A DNA stretch of 64,000 bases. Source: Saprospiraceae bacterium. GTDB lineage: Bacteria; Bacteroidota; Bacteroidia; Chitinophagales; Saprospiraceae. Positions 28,042 to 37,586 of this stretch are shown here, piece by piece. The position numbers and the translations under genes are program-made. The stretch spans positions 1-64,000 of the forward strand of contig JAQXDE010000007.1 in the NCBI GenBank assembly GCA_029251525.1, in the 5' to 3' direction. The notes beneath the pieces are model-generated. The model had not been told where the DNA came from. It did no database searches and saw only the letters and a program-made list of their open reading frames with translations. How positions within the stretch are numbered: position 1 is the first letter of the stretch; the number at the start of each line of letters is the position of its first letter.

Positions 28042-28797
28042 ATGCTAGCAAAAAGAATTATTCCCTGTTTAGATATAAAAAATGGACGCACCGTAAAGGG
28101 TATTAATTTTGTTGATCTTCGAGATGCAGGTGACCCTGTGGAATTAGGAAAACTTTATAGTCAACAAGGTGCTGATGAATTAGTTTTTCTTGACATTACT
28201 GCAACTATAAACAAAAGAAAAACACTCTCAGATCTAGTCAAAAAAATAGCAAAAGAAATTAATATTCCATTTACGGTTGGAGGGGGTATTCGTTCTGTCG
28301 AGGATGCAAATATTTTGTTACAATCTGGTGCAGATAAAATTTCTATTAACTCCGCTGCAGTTAAAAAGCCAAATTTAATCAATGAATTGGCTAAAAATTT
28401 CGGAAGTCAATTTGTGGTCGTTGCTATTGATGCTAAGCTTATTGATGGTGAATGGAAAGTTCATTTAAATGGAGGAAGAATTCCAACCAATTTAAATTTA
28501 TTAGAATGGGCAAGAGAATGTGAAGATCGTGGTGCTGGTGAAATTTTATTTACATCCATGAATAATGATGGAACCAAAAAAGGATTTGAAAACAATATGC
28601 TCTCAAAAATGTCAGATCAACTTTCCATTCCAATTATCGCTTCAGGAGGCGCAGGAGCTATGGAAGATTTTTATGATGTTTTTACGGATGGAAAAGCTGA
28701 TGCAGGATTAGCGGCAAGTATCTTTCATTTTAAAGAAATAGAAATCTTGGATTTAAAAAAATATTTAAAGACCAAAGGAATTACAGTTAGAATATAA
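28042..28797 (+). CDS. hisF: Imidazole glycerol phosphate synthase, cyclase subunit
   Basis: The 251-residue TIM barrel partners HisH to form imidazole glycerol phosphate and AICAR. Visible motifs are [19 protein letters not shown] with catalytic Asp11, [20 protein letters not shown], and [15 protein letters not shown] with catalytic Asp about 130-178 region, then [15 protein letters not shown]. Paralogous to hisA next door. Normal length. Confidence 0.97.
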   Translation: MLAKRIIPCLDIKNGRTVKGINFVDLRDAGDPVELGKLYSQQGADELVFLDITATINKRKTLSDLVKKIAKEINIPFTVGGGIRSVEDANILLQSGADKISINSAAVKKPNLINELAKNFGSQFVVVAIDAKLIDGEWKVHLNGGRIPTNLNLLEWARECEDRGAGEILFTSMNNDGTKKGFENNMLSKMSDQLSIPIIASGGAGAMEDFYDVFTDGKADAGLAASIFHFKEIEILDLKKYLKTKGITVRI

Positions 28798-28810
28798 AAA
28801 TGTCAAAGTA

Positions 28811-29407
28811 ATGTTGAAAAAATTAGATTTCGAAAAAGTAAATAATTTAATGCCTTGTATTATACAAGATGCGGCGACTCAAAAAGTATTGATGCTAGGT
28901 TACATGAATAAAGAAGCTTTAAAAAAAACACAAACTGAAAACCGCGTTACTTTTTTTTCTAGAACAAAAAATAGACTATGGACAAAAGGTGAAACTTCAG
29001 GTAATTTTTTAAAGGTGAAAAGCATTACCCCAGATTGTGACAATGACACACTTTTAATAAAAGTTAATCCAGAAGGAGTAGTTTGTCATACCGGTTCAGA
29101 TACATGTTTTGATGAAAAAAATGAAGGAGACTCGTTTTTATTTAATCTTGAAAAGGTAATCCAAGACCGAAAAGATAATCCTTGTGAAAAATCCTACACA
29201 TCAGAACTATTCCGAAAAGGAATTAATAAAATAGCTCAAAAAGTTGGTGAAGAAGCAGTTGAAATTGTGATCGAAGCAAAAGACGAAAATGATGATTTAT
29301 TCCTAGGCGAGGCTGCAGATCTAATTTACCATTACTTAATTTTGTTAACTGCAAAAAATAAAAAACTGAAAGATGTAATTGATGTTCTACGAAATCGTCA
29401 CACATAA
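28811..29407 (+). CDS. hisIE: Bifunctional phosphoribosyl-AMP cyclohydrolase / phosphoribosyl-ATP pyrophosphatase
   Basis: Steps 2 and 3 of the pathway in one 198-residue chain. HisI at the N-terminus has VLMLGYMNKEALKKTQ, TFFSRTKNRLWTKGETSGN and the metal ligands in DCDNDTLLIKV and CHTGSDTCF. HisE from about 110 has NPCEKSYTSELFRKG and KVGEEAVEIVIEAKDEND. It is the last gene of the operon. A weak hairpin at 29473-29525 (AAAAACATC / GGTGTTTTT) may end the transcript. Confidence 0.97.
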   Translation: MLKKLDFEKVNNLMPCIIQDAATQKVLMLGYMNKEALKKTQTENRVTFFSRTKNRLWTKGETSGNFLKVKSITPDCDNDTLLIKVNPEGVVCHTGSDTCFDEKNEGDSFLFNLEKVIQDRKDNPCEKSYTSELFRKGINKIAQKVGEEAVEIVIEAKDENDDLFLGEAADLIYHYLILLTAKNKKLKDVIDVLRNRHT

Positions 29408-29820
29408 TATCCATAAAAAACAATCTAAACATTGACCTTCAATCTTCTTTGAAAAATATTTTACAACCATAAAAAAACATCTTTCAAGAAGCACTATACA
29501 CTAGGGGGTGTTTTTACTTTTTAAGGCGAGAACTGATTTATATATTTTAATTTAGTTTTAATTTCAGATTTTGCCGGAAGGAAGGAGAAAGATTTTATTC
29601 GTAGATTTATTTGATTTACATCCCCAACAATTTTGCTACTACATGAAACGATTACAAATTTTTATTTGACCGTAAAAGTATTATAGATTTAAATATTTTG
29701 CAAAAACTCAACCTATCATATCTATGTTTGTACCACTATTGATTATTCTTATTTCGTTTATTTTAGATCGAGTCCCTTTATTTTGAATAACTATTTGGAA
29801 TGACGACTATGATTTTAGTT

Positions 29821-30010
29821 TTATTTACAACTATATACTTTTGGAAACCACTTTACATTTATATTTCCATCACCATCTCCTTCGTAATCTAAACAAAATG
29901 GATTACAAAATTGTGGATCTTTTTAACAAATCGTTCCAGTTAGTTCATCCAATAGTTGGAATTGGATATACTTCTGGTGAAACTGTTAATCCAATAGAAT
30001 CAATATTTTA
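29821..30010 (-). pseudogene. Remnant of a secreted-protein gene C-terminus
   Basis: On the minus strand, DSIGLTVSPEVYPIPTIG then, after a stop and a shift, DPQFCNPFCLDYEGDGDGNI and VKWFPKVYSCK to a stop at 29821. The cysteine and DGDG content is that of an extracellular Bacteroidota protein. Too short to name. Confidence 0.35.
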
Positions 30011-30189
30011 AAAGTAGTATTATCTAAAATTAAACTCCCAAAATTACTCTCTAGCTAAAGTTGGACAAAAATAAACACGATTAATTTAAAAAACCTGATG
30101 TAATAAAACTACCTATAGTTAAGAAAAATAAAACACTATGACACCTTTGGACAAAGAACGAAAAGATCATTAAAATTTTATAACTCAAA

Positions 30190-30232
30190 AAAAAAGATCT
30201 TCAAAAGTATTGAGCTTTTGAAGATCTTTTTT
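30190..30232. terminator. Strong bidirectional hairpin
   Basis: An 18-bp perfect stem, 30190-30207 with 30215-30232 (AAAAAAGATCTTCAAAAG), has a 7-nt loop and T-runs on both strands. It lies 76 bp beyond the peroxidase gene's stop, after that gene's own nearer terminator. Confidence 0.85.
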
Positions 30233-30259
30233 TATCAAAATAATTATTCCTAAAAAAAA

Positions 30260-30294
30260 CATGAATCACCCTGAAATTGGAGATGACTCATGTT
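30260..30294 (-). terminator. Terminator of the heme peroxidase gene
   Basis: On the minus strand AACATGAGTCATCTC pairs with GGGTGATTCATGTT (some G-T pairs), followed by eight T. It is placed just after the stop at 30308. Confidence 0.75.
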
Positions 30295-30307
30295 ATATTT
30301 ATTATTT

Positions 30308-33300
30308 TTATTTAGCAACAATAATTTTCTTACTTACTGCATTTTTTCCATCAGCAAGAACTCTTACAATATAAGTCCCATTGATATTATTGGAAAGATC
30401 AAATGAAACAGTAGATTGACCAATTGTAGATATACTCTTCGTAGCTATTTCCACACCAAGTATATCATAAATAGTAACCTCTACATCTGAACCGATGTAT
30501 TTATGTAAATCAATATTTACAATGTCAATTACAGGATTCGGATACACATGAAATAGATCGTCAAATCGTATTACTTTGTAAGGTGTCTCCTCTTCACTTC
30601 CATCAGCATAGTATACTCTCACGCGGTAAACATTGTCCCCTGGAGAAGTATTGTCATCATAATAAAAGTAAGAGTCATCAAGTTTATCTATAGGAAAAGC
30701 TTGCAATAGTTCGAATTCTCCAGTCCTCCCATTAAACTTTTCGATACTTTGATGAGTGGCATCTTTTAAGAGGTTGTATGTAACTTCTAACATTGCCATG
30801 TCTGATTCTTTCTCTAATTCAAAGTTTAAGAGAGATTCTCCTACAATCATATTTGCGTTTTGGTTAGATTCTATACATGTCACTTTCATAGAACTAGCCT
30901 TATCACCAAAATTACCTAAACTACTACGATCGCCTAAGTATGTTCTAGAGTTACCTTGAAAATTATCATGCTTAAATAAGGTAATAGCAAAACCATTGTT
31001 TACCTTAACTTTATCAATATCATCATCGGCAACACCCATTTTGTTTAGTCTACTTAGGTCATAGTCTCCAGGGCCGACAGAAACTCCTATATGTTTTTCT
31101 TCCTCATACGGATGGTTATCGTCATTCTCGAAAACAGCTCCAGCAACACCATTGTTTCCACAATTAGATTGGCTAGGATTAGAAAGACAAATCGCCTCCA
31201 TAGAACTTACCTTACCTGCAATCATTCCAGATAAACATATTACAGTAGGGCCTACAAATTCCTCATTATAACCTTGGAGATTATTTTCCTTATAAAGAGT
31301 AACTTTAAATCCATTATTCACTCGAATACCTTGTACTGAATTATTTGATACCGATAAAGATTTCAATTGCTCAGTATTGTAAATCCCTGTGGTAAATATA
31401 GGTAAAGGACTCCCCCAACAAGAGGTGAATAGAGCACCTGCAAATCCTGAACAGTCTATAGTGGATTCATCATCACTTAAACATATTACTTGAATGCTCG
31501 TAATGTTTGATCCTGCGAATTCGGAAGGAAGACATCCTGTATCATCAGTATAGTAGGTAGTGTTTCCTGAATCATTAGTGATTTTCACAGCAAAACCTAG
31601 GGTAACTTTAATTTTTTGAACATTAGTTGGAGTGTGCATTCCTAAGGCTAAATTGGATCCTGAACCTGAACTATTTGTGCAAGAAGTATAGTATTTGGCA
31701 GCAATACCTGTACAAACTTCTTTACCTTCATGATCGTTAAGATCTTCAAACGGATCAGAATTATCACATGGTGGTTTAAAAAAGATATCACTAGGCATAG
31801 ATTCAGCACTTGTATTCCGCTCAATAATACTTGCAAGATCAGAACTATTGATGATACTTAAATCTGAATTTGCTAAGAATGGATCATTTTTATAGAAATA
31901 GTAATCTCCATCTCTTAATACTTCAAATTGCTCTTTGATGATCGCAATGGCAGTAGCAGGAAGTGAAGTCCCAGAAACTAAAGGCTCTGCAAAAAGACCT
32001 ACCCAAAGATCTATATCATTAATATTTCCTCCATAGACACTATCTAATCTGTTGGAAATATTATGGTCACTATTGATACTACTAAAAGAGGAAGGACTAC
32101 CCGTACCATAGTGTTCTCTTACTGTCTTATAATCAGGAAGACCATGATCCCTTCCCCTTTGGATATTAATACTAACTAAGTCTAATCCAGATCCTTGTCC
32201 TAAAAGGAAATTTCTTAGACCATTATTTACTTTAAGATCTGTTCTATATTGAGGGTGAAAAGATAAACCACGTAATAAGACACCTGGACCATATTGTCTG
32301 AGAATTTGAGGATTCAAGAAAATTGTCTTTAATGGCAACTCTACTACTCCTATTCCCTCACATGCATCATTTCTTAAAATAATATCGTTTTCTACCATAG
32401 TATGCCACCTATAAGCAGCAGTAGCAAAAGTATTCCTGATATCAGGTCGAACATTAGAATCATATCCAGAATAAGAGTCCATAGGAACTCCAAATGCAGG
32501 TAGATACTCTTCATAAACAATTCGTTGCATCATAGCACCAACTAACTTTCTAGCTTTCTGATAAATGATTTCATCATCAGTTTCTCCCTGACTCTTAATA
32601 TGATCACAAAGCCTATTGTGCTCTCTTACAAAAATAGTATGAAGAGCCGTAAGATTCGGATGCTCATTAGCCCTAAAATCTCCAGCTACAGCCACAATTC
32701 TTGCGGTTCCATTACGTTCTCTATCTCCATCCATCCTTGGAGCAGTAGGATCATGAGCAGAATCGAATTCTCCATCTATAGTATTATATGGTACAAGATT
32801 ACCTTTAGATGTTTTTAGTTTCCCATCTACATGACTTCTCAACCAACTTGCTACAACTTCGTCACTTCCATATACATTCGAGGCATCAATATAAGATGTA
32901 ATGATATTGGCTTGCTGCCTTGGTGAACTCCCTGGTATTCCTAAAGATCGGTTAAAGCGAATAATACCATTACCAGCAAATACCGGATCATAATCTGGTA
33001 CTGGAATAGGTTCGGGTTCCATACTACCTTCCGTTAAAACAAAATCATGATCTAAAAATTGTCCAAATTGATAAGCCATACCTGATAACAATCTTTTATC
33101 TCTTCTATCTTGTGGTTCATCAGACAATTGGTTAGAAATATGTCTTGTACCTGGACGATTTTGCCCACCTAAAGAATTATTAGGACCATATTGAGGAGGG
33201 AGCTCGAAAAAAAGAGGACTTCCAACTGAACCATACTCTGGATTGTCAAAGTTATTATTGGTCCCATCAATTGTACGATACATTGGTCTTGAACCTGCAT

Positions 33301-34438
33301 GAGGATCATTATATGTTATACAAGTACTAATTTGAATATCATCTATCCAAGCTTTATCATTATTAGCATTACCATCACATCTGAACCTGAATACAGTTTC
33401 TGATGAAAAATCATCTTCAATTTCAACAGTTTTACTTTTAAATGATGGTGAATTTGACACACCTCCTTGACCACTTATCCATTGTTCTGCCATTTGAAAA
33501 TTAGTGCCTCCATCCGTAGAATACTCCAACACTAAATCATCTCCAGATTCCATACCTTGAAATCGAAGCATAAAATCAAATTTAGCTTTTGAAACATTAG
33601 AAAGATCCATGTTATCTGTATATGTACTAGAATGTAATCCACCATTACCTCTAAGTCTAACAGCCTTTGCACTCATATTAGCACCTCCATCTCCATTGTT
33701 ACAAAGGTTACCGCCATCATTCCAGAAACCAAATCCAGCTTCGAAATCATGTTCATTTTCTAGAGTTAAATTACAAACTGGATCTGAATATTGTACTGCA
33801 CATCCGTGTGCTTCGAATTCTGCCAAATATAAGGAACCCTCATTTTTTAATTGAACTCTTATATATCTTCCTGTAGTTCCAGATGGAAGGTTATTTAAAA
33901 CACTTGGAGTACCAATTGACCCTTCTATCAATTCGGTATAGCTCGCTTGACCAAGCGCAGCAGTTAAGCTCATACTTCCAAAAGGATATCTAGAAATAAT
34001 TAAATGGCAATCTTCTGTAGCAGGAAGACCACTATCTCCAGGACAAGCAGTTCTATTCCACATTTTGATCTGTTGAAGGCTGTATACTTCACCCAAATCG
34101 ACTTGCCAATATGCCTCATTTTCACTGTTTGTAGCAGACACAGAAGGAGTGGTCGCAGGTCCAGGATAGAAACATCCATTTGTATTTCCATCAACGGCTT
34201 TTGAAGCGTTTCCATTATAATTCTGTGAATTATATGTGGATGATTGTTCGGCAGTTTTATTCAAAGCTAGATTAGAGGGAGTTAAACATCCATTTGTAAG
34301 AGAAGCTTCATCAAAATCACTAGTGATAGTAGTTGATAAACTACCTTCAAATGTTATTAGCTTTTCTGTTGGGCTATTAGCTAAAACTTGCCCCAAGCTG
34401 AGGAAAAGTAAAAAAATAAGAGGGTAAAAAAATTTCAT
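30308..34438 (-). CDS. Secreted animal-type heme peroxidase with discoidin, crystallin-like and type IX sorting domains
   Basis: The 1376-residue extracellular enzyme starts with a signal peptide (FFYPLIFLLFLSLGQVLA). An F5/8-type C (discoidin/fucolectin) domain follows at about 50-215 (SKAVDGNTNGCFYPG, AYWQVDLGEVYSLQQIK). A jelly-roll/MAM-like domain spans 225-375 (HDFEAGFGFWNDGG). The peroxidase domain covers about 380-880: distal His near 464 in QFGQFLDHDF, FVREHNRLCDH, proximal His near 679 in YRWHTMVEND, and INIQRGRDHGLPDY. After it come repeated beta/gamma-crystallin-like units (FKVTLYKENNLQGYNEEF, FAITLFKHDNFQGNSRTY). A type IX C-terminal sorting domain ends the chain (FHVYPNPVIDIVNIDL ... 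YIVRVLADGKNA). The domain order resembles peroxidasin-like proteins; the natural substrate is unknown. The frame is open to 34522, but the ATG at 34438 starts the signal peptide. Confidence 0.93.
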   Translation of the reverse strand: MKFFYPLIFLLFLSLGQVLANSPTEKLITFEGSLSTTITSDFDEASLTNGCLTPSNLALNKTAEQSSTYNSQNYNGNASKAVDGNTNGCFYPGPATTPSVSATNSENEAYWQVDLGEVYSLQQIKMWNRTACPGDSGLPATEDCHLIISRYPFGSMSLTAALGQASYTELIEGSIGTPSVLNNLPSGTTGRYIRVQLKNEGSLYLAEFEAHGCAVQYSDPVCNLTLENEHDFEAGFGFWNDGGNLCNNGDGGANMSAKAVRLRGNGGLHSSTYTDNMDLSNVSKAKFDFMLRFQGMESGDDLVLEYSTDGGTNFQMAEQWISGQGGVSNSPSFKSKTVEIEDDFSSETVFRFRCDGNANNDKAWIDDIQISTCITYNDPHAGSRPMYRTIDGTNNNFDNPEYGSVGSPLFFELPPQYGPNNSLGGQNRPGTRHISNQLSDEPQDRRDKRLLSGMAYQFGQFLDHDFVLTEGSMEPEPIPVPDYDPVFAGNGIIRFNRSLGIPGSSPRQQANIITSYIDASNVYGSDEVVASWLRSHVDGKLKTSKGNLVPYNTIDGEFDSAHDPTAPRMDGDRERNGTARIVAVAGDFRANEHPNLTALHTIFVREHNRLCDHIKSQGETDDEIIYQKARKLVGAMMQRIVYEEYLPAFGVPMDSYSGYDSNVRPDIRNTFATAAYRWHTMVENDIILRNDACEGIGVVELPLKTIFLNPQILRQYGPGVLLRGLSFHPQYRTDLKVNNGLRNFLLGQGSGLDLVSINIQRGRDHGLPDYKTVREHYGTGSPSSFSSINSDHNISNRLDSVYGGNINDIDLWVGLFAEPLVSGTSLPATAIAIIKEQFEVLRDGDYYFYKNDPFLANSDLSIINSSDLASIIERNTSAESMPSDIFFKPPCDNSDPFEDLNDHEGKEVCTGIAAKYYTSCTNSSGSGSNLALGMHTPTNVQKIKVTLGFAVKITNDSGNTTYYTDDTGCLPSEFAGSNITSIQVICLSDDESTIDCSGFAGALFTSCWGSPLPIFTTGIYNTEQLKSLSVSNNSVQGIRVNNGFKVTLYKENNLQGYNEEFVGPTVICLSGMIAGKVSSMEAICLSNPSQSNCGNNGVAGAVFENDDNHPYEEEKHIGVSVGPGDYDLSRLNKMGVADDDIDKVKVNNGFAITLFKHDNFQGNSRTYLGDRSSLGNFGDKASSMKVTCIESNQNANMIVGESLLNFELEKESDMAMLEVTYNLLKDATHQSIEKFNGRTGEFELLQAFPIDKLDDSYFYYDDNTSPGDNVYRVRVYYADGSEEETPYKVIRFDDLFHVYPNPVIDIVNIDLHKYIGSDVEVTIYDILGVEIATKSISTIGQSTVSFDLSNNINGTYIVRVLADGKNAVSKKIIVAK

Positions 34439-34885
34439 AATTTGTTTTTTTAATAGATTTAATAAAATTATACTCAAATAATAGTTTGTTTTATTTTGAT
34501 GCACTTGGTTGTAATCCACCACATCAACCTATGCTCAGTTCAGAGAAACTGAGCATGTGATTAGTAAATGAGTAATACGAGTCAAAAAAATTACTGATGA
34601 TTTGTAAAACCATTATAAAATTAGATGGTACGATAAAACTCATTCAAGTCTAACAAACAAACGTATTCATTAATATTTACTTTACGGTCGGGATTTACTT
34701 TACGGTCGGGATTTGAAACTATTCCATAATGAAACAGCTTTTGTCGATATTATGTTAGGATCATATCGTTGGGACAATAAAATTAAGTAAAAATATTCAA
34801 AAAAGAACAGGGAATGAATTATTTTTTTCTTATACTATATTTATCTATACACACATGGGGTGTAATCGGAGTTTGTCCCCAAGTA
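34439..34885. other. Gap with a short tandem repeat and gene fragment
   Basis: It contains two 18-bp copies of ATTTACTTTACGGTCGGG at 34675-34710. In the plus-strand frame these encode LLYGRD twice and run on into LKLFHNETAFVDIMLGSYRW and a stop at 34790. This looks like the tail of a decayed gene. Its family is not recognised. Nothing else seen. Confidence 0.4.
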
Positions 34886-35965
34886 TTATTGCCTACAAAA
34901 TAAATTACACATCATAATATCCCACCTACCAGAAAGAGCGGCAGCTCTCATGAAAATCAATTTTTCTACATTTTCAGGGAACCAAAAAGTAGAAGGAGAT
35001 TTAAATCTCAAATTGATAATTCGTCTTATTCATGATTCAATAATACCACTACCACAAGGTCTATTTTGCGACCTAAGTGCTTGATAATCACACCTGTCCT
35101 GCTGTTTTTAAAATATTTAAAAGGGTTAAACTCTGCGTGGTTAAAACCTGTTATGCCTTTTTGAATTAGTTGAGTCATTTCTGAAAAATTACCTCGCCAT
35201 AGCGCATCTTTTACTTTGTCAAAATACGCTTTCATGTCATGGAGGTGTTCTGCTGCGTGATAATAATCCAAGATCTCAATAATATTCTCTTTCTTTACGC
35301 CCAATTGACATAACATTGGACGAGCTCTATTCCAAATCCAAGGAGCACCATCACCTAAAAATTGAACACTCTCTGTTTTTTCTATTTCTAAATTTTCATG
35401 ATATTGTTTCAATAAATCAAAGGTTTCATCATCCCCAAAACAACCATCATAAATCGGTTTGGTCTCCTTATTTATCTTTCCATTTTCATCAATCGTACTA
35501 ATTACAAAAAGCTTAGGCTCTCTCCATGGTGTATCAAATTTTTCGATTCTTCCTCTTTTGTTTTCTTCATAAACTCTTGTTCTTGTCCTCCCCCCGTCCA
35601 TCGCTATGACTACCCGTTTTCCAGACAAACTTTATCCTTGTTCTATTTGTACACTTGATCTTTTTCTCATTCCCGCGTCTACTAAGGCTAACGAATTTTA
35701 CCTAACTCTGTCAAAATTGACTTTGATTTCTTGGTAATTCATTAGCTCTTTTGCCACTTGGAATGATGGACAAAGTAGTGATTGTAAGCAACTTAGGCTT
35801 TTATACATTGCGCTTGTCGATTCCTCTGATTGAAATATTAACAATGATAAATGTCGAGAACCTTCATCGTCTGTTGGTGCAAATTTAGCGTACAAAGAGT
35901 CATAGTTAATCTTCTTACCTGTTCGTAATTGTATTTGGGCTTTCCAAAAATCTAATTTAATTAAC
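34886..35965 (-). pseudogene. Decayed ISKra4-like IS transposase
   Basis: The minus strand holds a transposase in pieces. The N-terminal part is FWKAQIQLRTGKKINYDSLY, KFAPTDDEGSRHLSL and AKELMNYQEIKVNFDRVR (ends about 35698). The catalytic middle is 35026-35628: RVVIAMDGGRTRTRVYEE with the first Asp, TPWREPKLFVISTIDENG, FLGDGAPWIWNRARPM with the second Asp, and LDYYHAAEHLHDMK. The C-terminal part, in another frame, is IRRIINLRFKSPSTFWFPEN and RAAALSGRWDIMMCNLF, ending 34886. Stops and frameshifts separate the three. WREPKL and YHAAEHL are typical of ISKra4-type elements. Terminal inverted repeats were not found. Confidence 0.85.
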
Positions 35966-36606
35966 CCTTTTCTGATGCCTTATTTTTCTAGGCTGTTACA
36001 AAAGTTGGAGTTAGGCTTATCCATTTTATCAACTCCTCTGATATTTTATTATACAAATCTATCAACAGTTGATGGAATATTTATTAAAATTCGAACAGCC
36101 TTCCAGACAGCAACAGAGAAATCAATTCTTCTGTCTTTAATTGGTTTTCAAACTCTGTTTTTAGTATCTTTATTTTTCAAATAGGGATTCGATTATTTTG
36201 GATTTTTGTCTATCTCAATTTAATACATTCTCTCTTTTATTTTTTATTTTCCTTGGAGACAATTCCCAATTGCGCCCTAATACATATACATATATCAAAC
36301 AATTTTTTCTTTTTAATTGATAATCTGGTAACTACTAATTTCATTTATTGAACTTTTCTCAAAAAACTTAATTTAAGTTGCTTTATCTTAACTATCAACT
36401 TTATTCCCACCAGATCTTATTTTTAATTCATAACTAATTGATATTCACTACAGTTAAACTCTTGATTCGAATTATGTATCTAATAGTATATTTTAATTTC
36501 TCCATCCATATCCATTTCCCGATGTGATTGGTCAAAAATGATACGGACATGATTTTTTAAAATTTAATTATATACAATCGTTTTAAAAAATAAATCATAC
36601 CATTTA
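35966..36606. other. Gene-free AT-rich stretch
   Basis: A plus-strand frame at 35975-36184 overlaps the edge of the decayed transposase and has no supporting features. I see no gene, RNA or clear terminator here. Confidence 0.5.
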
Positions 36607-37473
36607 TTAAAACCTATAATTTCGATACTCTCCTATTCTCCACCCAAAAACATCTTCAATTTTTCTCAAAATATAATTTTTCCATTTCATTTTTTTTCTA
36701 GTCGGATCAAATGAAAACTCCCAATTTATTTTCCCTATTCTTTCTTGCATCACTTTTGGATGAGTTCCTTTAAATTTTTTTAAAGCATCAATTTCTGAAT
36801 AATCAAAGGCATCAATATCAGGAACTTTTTCAGTAACCCATTCATCAGAATGCCAAAGTCTATTGAAGTTCTTTTGTTTTAGTTGCTGTTGCTTTGGATG
36901 CTTTACCCATCCGTAGTGAAAAATCTCTGCATTAATCAATTTTACTCTTAATTTATTCTTATTTTTTCGAAAACCCTGAGCATCTCTCCATGAATGAATA
37001 TTTTTATCATTACGAATAATTCGAACCTCTCTACGATACCATTTTCGAGAATCTCCAACAAAATCATAGGAACCGTAAAAATGTTGGAACTTAAATAACA
37101 ATGCTTCTACATTTTTATTTTTAAGTAAAAATTGCATTTGTTTTTTGATATGGTCATGATACTTTTCATGAACTACCTCATCTCCTTGAATGTAAAAGCA
37201 CCAATCAAATTCTTCTCCAATTGCGGCAAAAGCTTTATTGGTTTCTTCTGCTAAAACTGCTCCACCTTCTCTCAAATTTTCATCCCAAACTGTTTCGATG
37301 ATTTCTATTTTTTTCGAATTAATCCCTCTAATCAAGTCCAAGGTAGCATCCTCTGATTTTCCAACTGCAACTACCATATGATCACATATTGGCAATATTG
37401 ATTGAATTGCTTCCACAATAGGATAATCATATTTTATGGCATTTTTTACAAATGAAAAACCGCAAACTTTCAT
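36607..37473 (-). CDS. Family 2 glycosyltransferase
   Basis: The 288-residue cytoplasmic protein has a GT-A fold. It opens MKVCGFSFVKNAIKYDYPIVEAI with DHMVVAVGKSEDATLDLI, followed by the nucleotide-sugar/metal region FDWCFYIQGDEVVHEKYHD, where the usual DxD is QGDE. The central segment has FHYGWVKHPKQQQLKQ. The N-terminus resembles the 'glycosyltransferase family 2, KNE' type that acts on surface glycans. It stands alone on the minus strand, divergent from the M20 peptidase across 113 bp. Acceptor unknown. Confidence 0.82.
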   Translation of the reverse strand: MKVCGFSFVKNAIKYDYPIVEAIQSILPICDHMVVAVGKSEDATLDLIRGINSKKIEIIETVWDENLREGGAVLAEETNKAFAAIGEEFDWCFYIQGDEVVHEKYHDHIKKQMQFLLKNKNVEALLFKFQHFYGSYDFVGDSRKWYRREVRIIRNDKNIHSWRDAQGFRKNKNKLRVKLINAEIFHYGWVKHPKQQQLKQKNFNRLWHSDEWVTEKVPDIDAFDYSEIDALKKFKGTHPKVMQERIGKINWEFSFDPTRKKMKWKNYILRKIEDVFGWRIGEYRNYRF

Positions 37474-37586
37474 TTCTGAAAAAATTTTATTGAAATTAAT
37501 AATATGTGTTTTTTCTAAAAAATAACTTGAATTATTTCGATTTAAATTACTTTTACAAAAAATGAAACACCCTTTAAAAACTAATA

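Larger units (their letters stand above)
29408..30307. other. 900-bp gap with gene remnants
   Basis: No intact gene. A possible weak terminator for the his operon lies at 29473-29525. A minus-strand protein remnant is at about 29821-30010, and a strong bidirectional hairpin at 30190-30232. The rest is stop-rich in all frames. Confidence 0.55.

Noticed and set aside
35975-36184. Plus-strand 69-codon frame with hydrophobic segments
   Set aside because: Begins at the edge of the decayed transposase, with hydrophobicity explained by AT-rich composition; no supporting signals.
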